Assembly (NCBI GenBank): GCA_034509925.1
Contig: CM067531.1
Coordinates: forward strand, 4,310,001-4,374,000
DNA length: 64,000 bases
From: Hirudinaria manillensis
Taxonomy: Eukaryota > Annelida > Clitellata > Hirudinida > Hirudinidae
Reading direction: 5' to 3'
A program made the translations under genes and the position numbers. Shown in pieces: positions 46,901 to 59,638 of this stretch (its first letter is position 1; every line of letters begins with the position of its first letter). Below the pieces are notes generated by a model. That model ran no database searches. It saw only the letters and a list, made by a program, of their open reading frames with translations, and was not told the origin of the DNA.

Positions 46901-49900
46901 GTTTGTTACTTCCAGAGGCAAGCAGACGTATTTGTGTGCCAGAATTTCTGTGCAAAACACGTTGAAGCCAGTTTCTGGGAAGGCTTCAATCTTGACAAGA
47001 ATCCGAAAGTGAAACTTTTGCTGAGAGGTTTTTCTGCCCACATCCACAAGTTGCTCCAAAGTCATGAAGGAGGACTTCCACTAGGGAGGTAACTAACATT
47101 TCAAGAAGTTTAAATCATTGAGGATTTTTTTTAATTCTGAGGCATTCTTTATTCAAGAATTATTGCTGGCTAAACAATCAGATGCAGGAAATTTGTAGAC
47201 TCAAATGTCATTCTGTCTTCTCATACTTGTAGTTTTCCAGCCTGTTATGCCCGCGAATTCTCGTCTCTCAAGTTGATGCTGGACGAGGATGGGGTGTCTT
47301 TGGAGCATCTTGTTACATGTGTTCCCGGAGTGGAAATCGTTGTTCTGCCTTTCGGAGTGAAGAGACTCCAGTGGTCGGAAAACCATTCCCCATCTCGGAT
47401 GGGAGGTTGCTACCAAATGTTTTTCATGAGTCTTTTTTAAATTCCAATGAACATTTTATTTTTTGCTAAGTTAATCTACTAATTTAGAAAATTATTCATA
47501 ATTTCTTGGGATTTATGTAATAATTAACTTCTATTCAACCATGTACATAATTATACTATGGTTAGTACACCAAAGACATTCATATTTAACTCAATAAAAC
47601 TTTCTTTTGCAGGAAATTCCTCTGGTTATGGCAGTCCCATTTTGAGCGAACAACTGAATGATTTGAGTCACGAGGTGTGCGAACTCCTGAAAAACACCCC
47701 GAAGTGTTGCATCGAGGTCTCGAAATTTCCAACTCTTTACCAGCAGTATTTTGGGAGGCAGTGCAGGAGCTCAGATTTTGGCTGCACCAACCTCCACGAT
47801 TTGCTCGGAAGTCTTTCGCAATGCGTCCAGGTAGTGCTTTCAATGCTGCTGTTTAAAAATTTATGTCAGAAGTCTGTAGTTGAAACGACGTCTCGTTGAA
47901 TGTCTTGCTTTAGTAGATTGCTTAAAATAAATCAACTTTTTAGTATTTAACTTAACTTAACTTTAAATCAACTTAAAACAGATTGTCGGTTCTGGAAATT
48001 CAAGTAGCATCACTTTGGTCCATCAAATTCAAGTTTCAAGATTCTCTTCAGATGTCCTGAAAATTCTCAAAGTTCAAGGACAGAATACACTGAATGTCAC
48101 CGACCTGCCTCTACTTTACGGTGCATTTCATTTGTTTTACTTGAGAATATTTAATCAAAAACATGAGTTATTCAAACGACCATTTGAACAAAAACAGAAA
48201 ATGTGATTGGCAAGCCATTTGATATAACGGAATTTGGCATTTGTTACGTCGAAGATATGCTTTCGGAGATTCATTCGTCATCTTTTATGGTCAGTTATTT
48301 TGGAATTCTTTTAAAGTCCGGATTCATTATATTCTTTACATTACTATGAAATTACAACTGATTCGTTTTTATAACTCTAATTATAACTTTGAATGTAACT
48401 TAGAGATAAAAAGTATATGATTTAAAAAGGTGCATGAAATCAGAGAAACATGCTTTTAAATTTTTAATTTCAGGTCACAAAAACAGATGATGGCATTTTT
48501 CTCTCTTTACTCAAAAAAGGTTTTTGAACCTTGAACCTCATGAGCTCAATCTTTTATTATTATTAAATCAATCAATTAAAATAGTTAATAATCAGATGTT
48601 TTGTTGTTATAATTTTACGATGTATCGTTTTTAAAGCAGAACACGGTGTTGAGGAGGCAAAGCTGATTAACAAATACAGGCAGGATACTGTGGCGTTGTT
48701 GAGAAAGTGTCCCAATTATTGCATCCCTTGTGACCAGTTCTTGTCTGCTTATTATCAACAACATAAGGTGCATTTTAAACTTCTGGATTGTGGTTTTGCC
48801 CACCTCTCAGACTTTTTTGAGTCTGTTTCAGAATCCATCAAGGTATGCTACAGTTTGTCAGTAAATGTTTAAGAGTTTATTGTATTGCTTATACCTATAA
48901 ATAAAAAATCCCCATGTTTTTCTGTTGTAGTTTGTATTTTTGGTGATTACCTGATTTATATTTTTATAGATTTTCTATTTGTCAAATTGAATTTTTATTT
49001 TTAACTGGCTAAAAAAAATAATTTAAATTCTTGGCAAGAAATCCTAACAGGTGTTTCTTGAACTTATTCAGATTACTCAGTATTTCATGGAGAACTACCT
49101 TTGCTTAAGTGAGAAAGAATTGTTGAGTCTCATTAAAGAAGAGTTCTTGCAGATATTTAATGCCTCAAACCAGCAATCGTTGTGTGCTTCTGAATTAGCA
49201 GAATTGTACTTGAAGATGTTTGGACATCCATGGAATCTTAAGGATTATGGTGTCACAAGCTTTTCAGAATTGGTTGCTGAAATGGCTCCAGAGATAACGG
49301 TTTTCATTTGTTGCCCAAGCTTTGCAATAGTTATTTAAAATCAATTAACATCTTAATATCCTTATCATTTAGCTGGAAGGTCAAGATGAAGTTGTATTTA
49401 AATTGCCTGAAATAATTGAAGAAACTGCATCTAACGTCCTTCTCATTGTAATGGATTTTTCTGATGGATGCATGATTTTCGATGATCTCCAGCAGCTTTA
49501 CAGAGGTCACTTTCAGGAAGAACTCATGGAAAGCTTCCTTTCAGAATATATGAATGACTTTGTCACTTTGAAGGTGCATTTTTTTAGAACTGCACATTCT
49601 ATTTTAGTTTTTAACAACAACATTTCTGTAATAAGATAGACGATTTAGTCTCTGGAAATCAGACTTTGGTCGCTGCTTCATCTGTTGTGTTAAGATGATG
49701 ATGTGATTCAGTTATATATGTTTTTCATTTCAGAAGTTGTCCAATACTAAAAGTTTCCAAGTTAAGTTGTTGCCTGCTCAGCTGTTTGCAAGAGATGCCA
49801 GGTTGTTGCTTTTGAGTCACCAACAACAGCAGATTCCTTTGTTGGAGTTTGAACAACAATACAAGCAGTTTTTTAAGTTGGTTTCAGCATAGTTTTGACA

Positions 49901-51179
49901 TAAGCCCTTAAAGTTTTATCTTAAACTTTCCCCCAACTCTTGCAGGATCTCATTCAAGCCTGATTTGTACAATCATCAAAGTCTTGCATCCCTCTTTAAA
50001 TCAGCCTCAAAGGTCATCTCCTGTGATGGCTGTCTCTCCAACTGGAACATATGCCTGCAGCCCAGATTCAAAAGTTATTTTACTTTAACTATTTTTTTTT
50101 TTCAAAATAAATCATAACTGCAACACTAATAATACTCATAATGGATTAATTTCATCAGCAAATTGAATGAATTACTTCTCTTAAACGCAGCCCGTTTGTT
50201 TCGAAGAGATGTCTTTGCAAGATCAAATGGATCTCAAACTTCAGTTAACCAACAGTGGAGTCCAAACAGAGGTCAGTCATATTAAGTGATTAAAATTGAT
50301 AAATCAATTAAATTGTTTTATTCGTCAAAACATATTTTATTCACGTGGTCAGACGAGGATGTTGTGAGATCAAATGTCGGAGCGGATGGACCCGCAGGGT
50401 CCTCTGTGTGCTCCACATTAAATTTGCATCCTCTTGCCATCTCCTCACCAAAACTACAAACCCATAGGAATCAGCAGTTTTCAAAAAGTGATAAATCTCT
50501 TCAAGGTAGGTGACTCATAAATCATATGTCAGACCTTTGTTTAGACCACTTATTGATTGTTTCTAATGGATGGTTGCTTGTTTCATATTTGCTTGTCTTG
50601 ACAAAAGAGGAGAAGAAAGACCTCAAGACACCTCTCTGTCAGACACCCATTTCAAATCTGCTGGCATTTGCGGCCAAGTTGCTACCTAGAGACATTTATG
50701 AGAATTCTTGCCTGGAAAAGAGGATTGATGGTTGCAATAATGATAAGTCAGTTACATTGGATCCTGGTCAATCATTTCCAGGATCTAGAATGTTGGATTT
50801 GTCTTTCCTTGGTGATCAAAAAGCTCCTGTGGTTACAGAGAGCATGTGTCTAGGAAAGCAAAAACAAAGAACGTCTGATACCAGCACCACTCCTTATTTC
50901 AACAATGAAAATTCAGGATCTGAGGTAGAATGTGCTCATGAAATAAGTGGATGTGAAGCATGTGAGCCACCAAATAGCATTATTTCAACAGAATGTGATG
51001 AAAGAGATGTACTGAACAACTCAGATGTCTTAGAAGTTTCTCATATCATCACTGATGATCAACTAGTGGCCTCAAGCAACTCCATATCAACCTCTGAAAA
51101 ATCTTCCACAACTCATGGACTCCTGACCAACTCTCTCAGGAGATCAAGGATAGTGGCAAAGTTCAACCTGACATCCTGA
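43923..51179 (+). CDS. MARF1: MARF1-like NYN/RRM/LOTUS RNA-regulatory protein
   Basis: Meiosis regulator and mRNA stability factor 1 (limkain-b1) family: an RNA-binding protein with an endonuclease domain that destabilises target mRNAs. About 23 exons join to about 1486 aa. NYN nuclease at residues about 12-170 with its acidic residues in FWDMENC, VGVCDIR and LITSDINF. RRM 1 begins NILFVRNLPF (exons 44676-44833 and 45071-45300). A Ser-rich linker exon (45434-46128) ends in RRM 2, DLIISNLDYNISKNEWKKIL, continuing in 46300-46481. Then a string of LOTUS/OST-HTH modules from about residue 594 (exons 46551-46631 up to 49946-50012), for example SHEVCELLKNTPKCCIEVSKFPTLYQ-like repeats, at least six. 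Exon 50608-51179 is a low-complexity tail. Unsure joins: the donor ending exon 5 (45300), the one after 50012, and the acceptor near 50357. Vertebrate MARF1 has a longer N terminus before NYN; here the ATG directly precedes it. Confidence 0.93.
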
Positions 51180-51868
51180 ATCTGTAGTAAACCCAGTTGT
51201 TACAGACCTAGAGAAAGTGCACTTTTCATGCTGAGAAGCCATTTGTTTGTAAATCATGTTCAGGCAAATGTCATTTCATGAGCTTTTCTATTATCACTGA
51301 TCTTTCAAAGTGTTGTTGTCCTTTTGTAAGACATTATTGCAAGTTTGTTTGAAAAGTATTCTGCACGTCTAACTTGTGTTTGCTAAAATTTTTTTGTCTC
51401 ATCCGTTTCTAGGTATTGTCACTCTATTATTTGCTTATTATTTATAATTAAAAAGTTATGTAGAGACTCTAGAAATACTTTGTTATTTTGGAACTGGTTA
51501 CTGCCAAGCACGTTCAAAACGTTGGTTTAATAAAATCTTTAAAAGAATTGAAAAATCTGTATGCGTAACAAATAACAAATTGCACTTTTGACCTATAAAT
51601 TGATTTAAAAATCATTCACAAAGGCAAAATCACAGAAAAAAACAATTGAAGTCTATCTAAATTATATCAAAACAAGTTGCGCTCATAACATTCCTTCATT
51701 TGATCCAAATAAATTAAGCAAAATTCAAATGCAAAAAAATAAGCATTGCAAGGAAAGGATTCAAATATGACAGTGTCAGTGGATCAACAAAATCAATTCT
51801 ATGCTGGATTTAAAAATGTAAAAAATTGGCAAAAGCCAAATTTTTGAATTTATAAAAAATGGAGAATG
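51180..51868. other. Convergent 3' region between MARF1 and the galactosyltransferase
   Basis: Holds the MARF1 3' UTR with its poly(A) signal and the 3' UTR of the minus-strand gene. Nothing else was seen. Confidence 0.5.
51529..51534 (+). terminator. Candidate MARF1 poly(A) signal
   Basis: AATAAA 350 nt after the MARF1 stop, the first clear hexamer downstream on this strand. Confidence 0.45.
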
Positions 51869-52945
51869 CTAGCTTGGAGTAACAGTAAGGCAATTATTGT
51901 CGTCTGCCAGCGATTTCCATATGTTCTGCATATCCTCAACTCTCATCTTGGTTGAAGTCAAGACTTTAGAGGTTTTTATGTCGCAAGTATTTGCTGGTCT
52001 GGAATTCCAAAATGCAAAACCATCTCTTTTCAGCATGGTCACGTTTAGTATTTTCCCAAGTATTCCTGTTATGTAAACATCGTCTATATGTATGCGGGGA
52101 ACATAAAAGGAAAGATTGAATAGTTCCATCCACAAATCCCTGGATATTATGTATGTTGATCCTGCATAATATGGAGGATAATGGTCAAAAGGAAACTCCT
52201 CTTTGGTCAGTTTCCACTTTCCTGTTCTATATACCTTTGAATGCACACAAAGTGGCCCTGTGATGAATCTGGAAAATGGAATTTCCTGAAGGAAAGCAAG
52301 GATTCCAGGCACGTTGAGGAACATATCATCATCACTCTTGATTAGGAACTTTGGAAAGTTGCAAAACTCTAGTAAAAATTTAAGTCCTAAAAGAGACTTA
52401 AGAGTCATATTGGCATAAGAATCATAGAAATTTCCCATGATGATGTCCCCATGCTTTGCATTTTCTTCAATCATCAAATCATTCAAGCCAGGATCTTTGT
52501 GAATACCCAACACAAAATATAATCTTAATGTGTGATTCAAATGGCCCACAGATGGCCAGAATGGGTTTGAGCCTCTTGCCACTGAACCCCAAGTCTTCCT
52601 TATGGCTTCTCTAATTGCAATTTTTGTATGAAAACTATGAACTAGAATCACCACAAATGTGCTTTCATCACATAACTTTTTTGGAATAATCATAACATTA
52701 TAAAAATAAGGTTCCACAACAAATGGTCTTCTCTTATAATATTTTTCCTCAGTTTCCTCAGAAAAATTTCTTATAAAGGTATCTAAATCTGCATAAATGA
52801 ATGGAGAATTGACTGTGATTTTCGCTTCGACAAGAAAGTGATTCTCGACTTGTTTAGGAACGTGAGGCACGAAATAAGGCAGAATCAACCGTAGCAGTAG
52901 GCAAGATGTAATCAAACCGAAAAAATATCGCACATAAAACCTCAT
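51869..52945 (-). CDS. Beta-1,3-galactosyltransferase (GT31), intronless
   Basis: Golgi type II membrane glycosyltransferase that adds galactose (or GlcNAc) in beta-1,3 linkage. The single uninterrupted frame of 358 aa is complete. Seen: a short cytosolic N terminus followed by the membrane anchor YFFGLITSCLLLRLILPYF (about 7-25); a stem; then GT31 landmarks in order: FVVILVHSFHTKIAIREAIRKTWG, YFVLGIHK, EENAKHGDIIMGNFYDSYANMTLKSL, the metal-binding DDD in FLIKSDDDMFLN, PPYYAGSTYIISRDL, and the catalytic-region IDDVYITGILGK (family EDVYxG). Several N-x-S/T sites are present. The lack of introns contrasts with every other sizeable gene here; many animal B3GALT genes are also single-exon. The exact member and acceptor cannot be told. 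Confidence 0.94.
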   Translation of the reverse strand: MRFYVRYFFGLITSCLLLRLILPYFVPHVPKQVENHFLVEAKITVNSPFIYADLDTFIRNFSEETEEKYYKRRPFVVEPYFYNVMIIPKKLCDESTFVVILVHSFHTKIAIREAIRKTWGSVARGSNPFWPSVGHLNHTLRLYFVLGIHKDPGLNDLMIEENAKHGDIIMGNFYDSYANMTLKSLLGLKFLLEFCNFPKFLIKSDDDMFLNVPGILAFLQEIPFSRFITGPLCVHSKVYRTGKWKLTKEEFPFDHYPPYYAGSTYIISRDLWMELFNLSFYVPRIHIDDVYITGILGKILNVTMLKRDGFAFWNSRPANTCDIKTSKVLTSTKMRVEDMQNIWKSLADDNNCLTVTPS

Positions 52946-54634
52946 CCCGATCTTGATAAAAATTACTAATAGATGTTTTTATCAGACTATTTATCAATCT
53001 TGACCTGATTATGTTGGAGGCTAACTCGAAATGACAACTAACCGGTCGAATGGAGCTAATTATGTGAGTTTATCATATCCGCGATCATTCGACCTCCCCA
53101 ACAGTATTACCATGAAAAGTTGAGAATAATGAGAAGAAATTTCAAATCAAGAATAATATTACTGATCATATATCATGATCATGGGAAGCGACCGCGTGAT
53201 GAATTCCGATTGCCATGGTTTTGTTGTCGCCCTCCCACTTTCGACCGACCCACGGGACGAGGGCATGGTAATGAGGCGATTGACCATAGGTGCGTATCGA
53301 AGCCACAATGGTGATCGAAATGCATGGACATTAAATTTTCTCTCGATGGCATGACAAACCCATCGAAAAAGCTGGAACGCCTAATAATTTCGTTGCATTA
53401 CTACAATTAATCTCAATGTAGTTCTAGTTTCAAATTTTGTCAATCAAATGACATTACTAATTAAACCAATCAGAAAATAAATGATAATATGATTGATTTA
53501 AAAACAATTACATAAACAACACGAATTAATTCCTAAACCAACCGAAATCCACCTTTCAATCAAACGGAGCCTCTGTGCATTGTGAAATATTGGTGTTTAT
53601 ATAAAAGATTTTTTTTATTATGAAAATAAATAAAATAATTTATGATTACAAAATAGTAAAGGTTGAGGGGGGAAATACCCTTTAAGGCATAATTCTGTTT
53701 GTTCAAAAATTACTACATAAGGAACACCGAACAAGCTTATTAGACCGCTAATGTTCAGTAAAATTCATAGGAGCTTGTTTTCGTACATTCATAATAACCA
53801 GACATAACAAAACAATAACCTATTGGTGGGGTGAGGAGTGGTTTATAAACACTCTATACTATTATCAACTAATATCCACATTTAATTAGGCCTATTTTTT
53901 TTTATCTTCATACTAAACGTTTCTATCTTTAGACAGTGTTTCATTAATCCGGTGTCCATGCTCCAAAAATTAGAAAATGTGTGCAATTTGCGTAACCAAG
54001 ATCTTACTCTTGTCATCACTTCAGCACTTGGTGTGTCGCTAAACCCCTTCGTATATTCTAAGTGTATCGCAGGCTAAGAACCCCAACTCTAATTGATCAT
54101 AACTTTGAAAAAATTCCATTCATAAGAAACATATGTAAAAACAGGTCACCAATGAAATGGTCATGCTTTGGCTTTTTCAATAAAATAAGAGTCACAAGCA
54201 TTTGCTAGATATAAGTTTACTTTAATTGAAGTAAAGCCATCTAAGGTCCCTTTTTTTTATATAATAAGTAGCATGACTGTCACTAAGGTAAAGATTCCAA
54301 TATAAGGTCCAACTCAATCACTTTAATCCCATCAGTTTCAGACTAGTCATTACTTATTAAGCACAAGATAATTTATGCCATAAATATAAAAATTATGCAC
54401 GATTCAAGAAATTTGCAGTTAAAGGCAAACAGTAAAATCTCGGTTTGGTCTTCACATGACGGAACACTAAAAAAAAAATATAAAGCTTGTCTTGTAATGT
54501 TAAATAATAATTTCAGGTTATTAACTGTTAAATTATTAATATTAACAATCACAAATCTCTTTAGACTCTAAAGTATTTTACAAAGATGTTATTTAGAATG
54601 AACATTAAAAGCCCTTTAAAACAAAACATAAAAC
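52946..54634. other. Intergenic stretch
   Basis: No coding sequence recognised on either strand. I looked for PDZ-type exons on the plus strand that could belong to the Dlg-like gene downstream and saw none. The right side includes the MINDY 3' UTR. Confidence 0.4.
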
Positions 54635-57135
54635 TTAAATACGTACCAAACTTTTCTTATCTTTACCGACACTACTACTGGACACCGTGGAAACTCTCTG
54701 TCTTTGTTGACCAGAAACTGGTGCTTGCTGGCGATCTGAGGCCTGGGGAGTTGCCTCTGCTCTTTTGTTTTCTTCTTCTTGTAATTTCATTGCAATCTCA
54801 TGGCTGAAAACACAATGGCCATTTAATTGGTTTGAATGATATTATTATTATTATGATAAAAACAAAACAACAATCCACTCAAATAAATTCATGAAAAAAA
54901 ATTTGAGAAGAGATGACCTTCACTGAAGTAATAAGACTAATTGTTTACAAATCACAAATCTAACTCTGATAAATTTGCCCAGTTTGAAAATTGCTCGACA
55001 TTTTCAGCTTGTTCCCTCTGCAAAGACAGGGCAACAAGGTAGCTGACGAAGGAGAAATTTATTTTAAACATTTGATATTTAAATCTGCAAAAACCATTTG
55101 TAAGCACAAAAAATTAAAAAAGGAGGAGTACAGTATACAAACAGTAAGATAACTTACTCCTGATCGATTTGTTCGTTCGTGTTTGCAAACGAAGTCGTTT
55201 GTACGGAGGGCTTGGAAGCCGACTGTTGGAAAACTCTGAATCCAGCGTCGACAAAATGGCTGTCACCCTCGATGTTGGAAAGCGTCTCCCAAACGACCCC
55301 AGGCTCGTGGAGGAAGCCCTGGTCTGTTGCCAGTACGTACAATTCCCCCTGAAACATAATATTAAATGATTACCTTTTTGAAGCTTACAACATTCTCCAA
55401 ATTCACAATTCTAATTAAAATCAAATTTAAAAAGATCAGAAAATGAAGAATGAATCTCATTCCAGACTTACATTGTGCTTAAGGATAGTATGAAAATGGT
55501 TATTTCTGAAAAGAACACCCATCTGGGAGTCTTTCAGGTTGGATGACAGTTCACTCAACCCGTGGTAGGTGATCTGAGAGGCTGAACTTCTCAGAAATTC
55601 TTCAGCAACAATGGCTGAAACCAGATGAATGAATTGGTTTAACCAGCTGAACCTGGGCATAAACTCCTTGATTAGCTCGTAGCAGTTTTAGCAATTGACA
55701 TATGAATAATAAAGGCTTAATGTTCTATAACAAATAGCCACATAATAAACATTGCTTTTGCTTCTTGACAGGTTTATCTGTTTAATTAATTAGCTTTTTG
55801 GGTCAGCCTGCTAGCGGAGGCTTGTGTCTCCTTAAGGCTGATCCATGATTCTCTTATTAATCACCCTTGGTTGTTAAATTTTGTTTGTTTAATTTAACCA
55901 TTAATAAATTGACTCAAAAAAACCCCAGAACAAAACAGTCTAAACCAAACCTTGTCCTGCTTCTTCACTGTTGGAGCTCGTCTTCATGTTGATGATCTTC
56001 TCGACCAACTGGTTGTAAGACGCGTGTCCGACCGCTGCCACCACCTCGAAGGACTCGGGATCGACCAACCAGCCGTGAAACAGAGGTATGTCCAGGAGAT
56101 CAAAGACCTCACAGCTCGAGGTGTATTCAAAATCCGTCACGCTGTAAATTAGCATCAATTGCTGAGAAATGAAGACGATGCAAGCTTTTGCACTTTCACG
56201 AGAATCAGTCGCATACCCTGTGAACCTGATGTTCACGTCGAGTCCGGTTTGCAGCTTTGGAAACATGGCTATGGCGTCGTTCATCTTTTGTTCGTAATTC
56301 AATCGGGTGTCCGGATTTATGTGCTGCAAGACGTGGAGTTCCAATCGTTTAAGCATATCAAGGTTTTTCTTAAGGAAGTTTCTTAAAATATGATTGCATA
56401 ACATTTGCATTGAAAATTATTTTAAAGAAAATGAGTACTTTGGGAACATGCTCAAAGATGTAGTCAGCAAGATGGGAGATGAGGTTGCTTGAAGTGACCA
56501 ACTCTGTTGATGCTTGGAGTTCAATCCTCTGCTGAAGTAATAAATAATTCATGATTGCCAGCAATGGGCACGGCCCATTCTCATTTTGAGTTATGATGGG
56601 CAAGCTTTTGTTCTGATACTTGATCCACTTGACATTGTATACACTTTGGTTATCATCATGATCATCTTTTTGCTTGGCAACAGAATCATCTAAAACAGTA
56701 CACGGCTTATTCATTTCAGCAGTTTCATTGGCATTATGTTGGTGAGCAATTAAGACATCAGCTTCGGTCTTTTTCACGTCATCCTTTTCCTTCTTATGTT
56801 CTGCTTCATCATCAACTGAATTGAACTCATATGGCAATTTCGACAGTTCAATAATCTCGTCTTTTACGTCTTCACAATGGTGGCTGCAGCTTAAAACATC
56901 TGCAAGTTAAAAAACAAACTAATAATGAAACGATAACAACACTAGACATAAATTATTAATGTCGCTATCCTTTTAGCAAAACATTTTAACCTAATTTATT
57001 TTCCGACGTGGTTTCACAGTTTGCTATTTCTTCAACTGTTAGTGACGCATCTTCAAAACTTTCTTCTTTCTGAGGGTTATCTTTATCGAGTTCCACGTTT
57101 TCGCTTGGTGAAACGCTGTTGCTTTCTCCAGACAT
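54635..57135 (-). CDS. MINDY1: MINDY1/2-type Lys48-specific deubiquitinase
   Basis: Cysteine protease of the MINDY (FAM63) family, which trims Lys48-linked ubiquitin chains. Eight exons join in phase to 512 aa: 56991-57135, 56439-56899, 56217-56368, 55951-56141, 55472-55614, 55158-55348, 54956-55042, 54635-54803. Residues 1-130 are acidic and disordered. The catalytic domain begins VKWIKYQNKSLPIITQNENG; the oxyanion Gln (about 153) and nucleophile Cys (about 159) lie in QNENGPCPLLAIMNYLLLQ; the catalytic His (about 275) is in LFHGWLVDPE. Other family blocks: FPKLQTGLDVNIRFTG, ASQITYHGLSELSS, GVLFRNNHFHTILKHNGELY, LATDQGF. After the domain come ubiquitin-binding MIU-like segments: DYLVALSLQREQ and EIAMKLQEEENKRAE. 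MINDY1 and MINDY2 cannot be distinguished. Most introns are under 120 bp. Head to head with the Dlg-like gene. Confidence 0.95.
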
Positions 57136-57773
57136 GACATAAGGATTAAAAATTTACTCACGCACCAAAATTAAGAGCTCCAACTTTCCCACAAAGTAAT
57201 AACATAAGCCGCGAACCAGACACTGTTTAATATTGGTAAACATAGAAGGTTCACTCATATCGTTACGGTAAATAAAAAGGATGTAATTAAAAACAGTCAA
57301 AAATAATTGTTTTGATAAAGTATTAATATTTGTTAACTTAATTATAAAGATATAGCTTATTGATAGTTGCCTCTCAATTTCTAATCAGCAATGACAACTA
57401 CTAGTATTATCAAATAAAACTTTGCAATAATTATGATATTACTACCTAACTTCGAAACTTTGCCTGGATCGTGTTGACGGCATGTGATATAACCAGCTCT
57501 TTGCTTGGAACCAGATGGGCAGGAAAATTAGCATCTCTTTACTGAATGAGTTAATTATTTAACATGATCAGTTATTTTATTCAAGCATTATAATAACTTC
57601 GGCTGTGCAACACCTCAAGTCTTGCCGTAAAAGTATTTGCGCAATGCAGACGTGTGATGGTGGTACATTAAAAACCACACATAAGAGGACATTATTTGTA
57701 AGGTGAATTAACTTTCTAGAATTGATTCTAGCTTTACTAGCATAGTAAATGTGATTAGTGAGCCTGTGGTGTA
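57136..57773. promoter_or_regulatory. Head-to-head interval, MINDY/Dlg-like
   Basis: The start codons are 639 bp apart on opposite strands. The MINDY promoter must lie here. For the Dlg-like gene this holds only if its transcript really starts here (see its entry). No TATA box was seen. Confidence 0.35.
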
Positions 57774-59638
57774 ATGATGCTTTTGACATATAGGACGCTT
57801 TTTGACTTTGATCCATCAAAAGACAGTAGTCTCCCTGGTAAAGGATTATCTTTTAAGCATGGTGATGTACTTCACGTGACGAACGCAGGAGACGAAGAAT
57901 GGTGGCAAGCCAGAATGCTGGTTGGTGATCTAATTGAACAAGGTGTTGGAATAATTCCAAGCAAAACAAGGTTGTTTTGAAAGTTATTTAACATATCAAG
58001 ATTTTGATGTTTTTTGGCCCTTTGACAATTGTTGAACTTAATTTTTTGGATGTAATGCATGGAATGCTTTTTTTTGTTTTGTATAACCAAATGTTAATGT
58101 AACATGTTATGTCAGAATAGAAAAAAGGGAACTTTCAAAAGCCAAAAATGTGAAATTTCTTGGAAGAGAGTCAGACAGCACTGGTGTAAGTTTTAGAATT
58201 CCATTTATTATTCGATTAATATCATGAACTCTAGCTTAGTGATTCAGCAACGTAGTGATCATATAGTTATAAAAAAAATTATTCATAGTATAATTTTAGT
58301 GCACCCAAAATCAACTTTAATTGCTGAAATGAAAAGTCATTTCCTCCCTCAAGACTCTCACAAATGACAGGAAAAAACGTTACTTTTTCGGCAAGAGATT
58401 TCACTTTGTTAGAAGCCGGGAAAGAAGCAAGAGTGAAAATATGTTGGATGTTGACATTGCAAAAGAATCTGGTGAGCCAGAGTACTTGAATTTGGAGATT
58501 GATTGAACTTGTAGTCAAGAGATTTGATTTTACCAGGTTCTGTCCTTAATGAGACTGAAATATTATCTTATGAGCCTGTTAGAAAGATTGAAAGTAAATT
58601 TTGTGAATAAGTTACAAATATTTTTGTTACAAGGTAAACTTACAGAAATTTATTTCAATAGTAAAATACTGTCGTCCTGTGGTAATAATGGGGATGTTTA
58701 AAGATCAGTTGGGAGATGCCTTGATTGCAGATCACCCCCAGATGTTTGAAACATGCGTGCCACGTTAGTCTAAGTTCTTAGTGGAAGAACTACCATTATA
58801 TAGTAATTAAATGATTAAAACATGTTTAATGCAAACTTCAGACACGACACGAGCTAGGAAGGAGGACGAGATCGACGGAAGGGACTATCACTTTGTGGCC
58901 TCGAGGGAGCAGATGGAAAGGGATTTGAGGTCTTCTCTGTTTGTTGAGGCAGGTGAATACAACAGCCACTTATATGGCACCAGTACTCAGGCCATCAAGG
59001 AAGTTGCTGAAAGGGTGAGCTGGTTAAAGATGACTTTTTTCCAATTTTGAAATATTTTTATTCATTTATGTTATGAATTACGTAATTGTTAACATAATTA
59101 CGTAATTTCTGATAAAGATATAGTTTTTATTCATCAAAGGGAAAGCACTGCTTGTTGGATGTCAGCGGAGGAGCCATAAAACGCCTCCAGCTTGCCGGCA
59201 TCTATCCGATTTCAATATTCGTCAAACCTCGTTCCATTGAAAACATCATGTGAGAAGAAAAACTATATCTTTCATTGAGTTTCTAGTTGGCATCACTTAT
59301 TTCAACTTTCTTGCTCATGATGGCAAAATGATTTAGCATGACTAATTAGCATAATTATTTTGACAAAATAGGGAATTCAACCAAAGGCTGACTGTAGAGC
59401 AGGCGAGAACAGCATTTGATAAATTCATAGCAGTTGAAAAAGAATTTGCTCCTTGCTTCACGGGTAATAATCTCTCTTGATGTTTCACATTCCAGGTTCA
59501 CGTTCCTTTCAAAACTTTTTTAATGCAGCGATTTTGATTGGGGGATCACCCGAGGAGATTTACATCAAGGTGAAGGAGGTCATTCGGGTCCATTCGAGGA
59601 CTCCCGACGTTTGGGTGCCGACCAACGAGAAGCTTTGA
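57774..59638 (+). CDS. Dlg-like SH3-guanylate kinase protein, PDZ part not found
   Basis: C-terminal half of a Discs-large/PSD-95-type membrane-associated guanylate kinase, a scaffold at cell junctions and synapses. Nine exons join in phase to 342 codons: 57774-57970, 58116-58185, 58354-58471, 58537-58593, 58662-58763, 58842-59014, 59140-59249, 59372-59463, 59529-59638. SH3: [49 protein letters not shown]. Hook region: [22 protein letters not shown] domain: [28 protein letters not shown]-like [61 protein letters not shown], ending [11 protein letters not shown] as in Dlg. The P-loop is degenerate as in all Dlg proteins, so phosphopeptide binding rather than catalysis is expected. An in-frame ATGATG opens the first exon, but a possible acceptor (GACATATAG, ending 57793) allows splicing from upstream PDZ exons, which I did not find. 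Confidence 0.92.
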
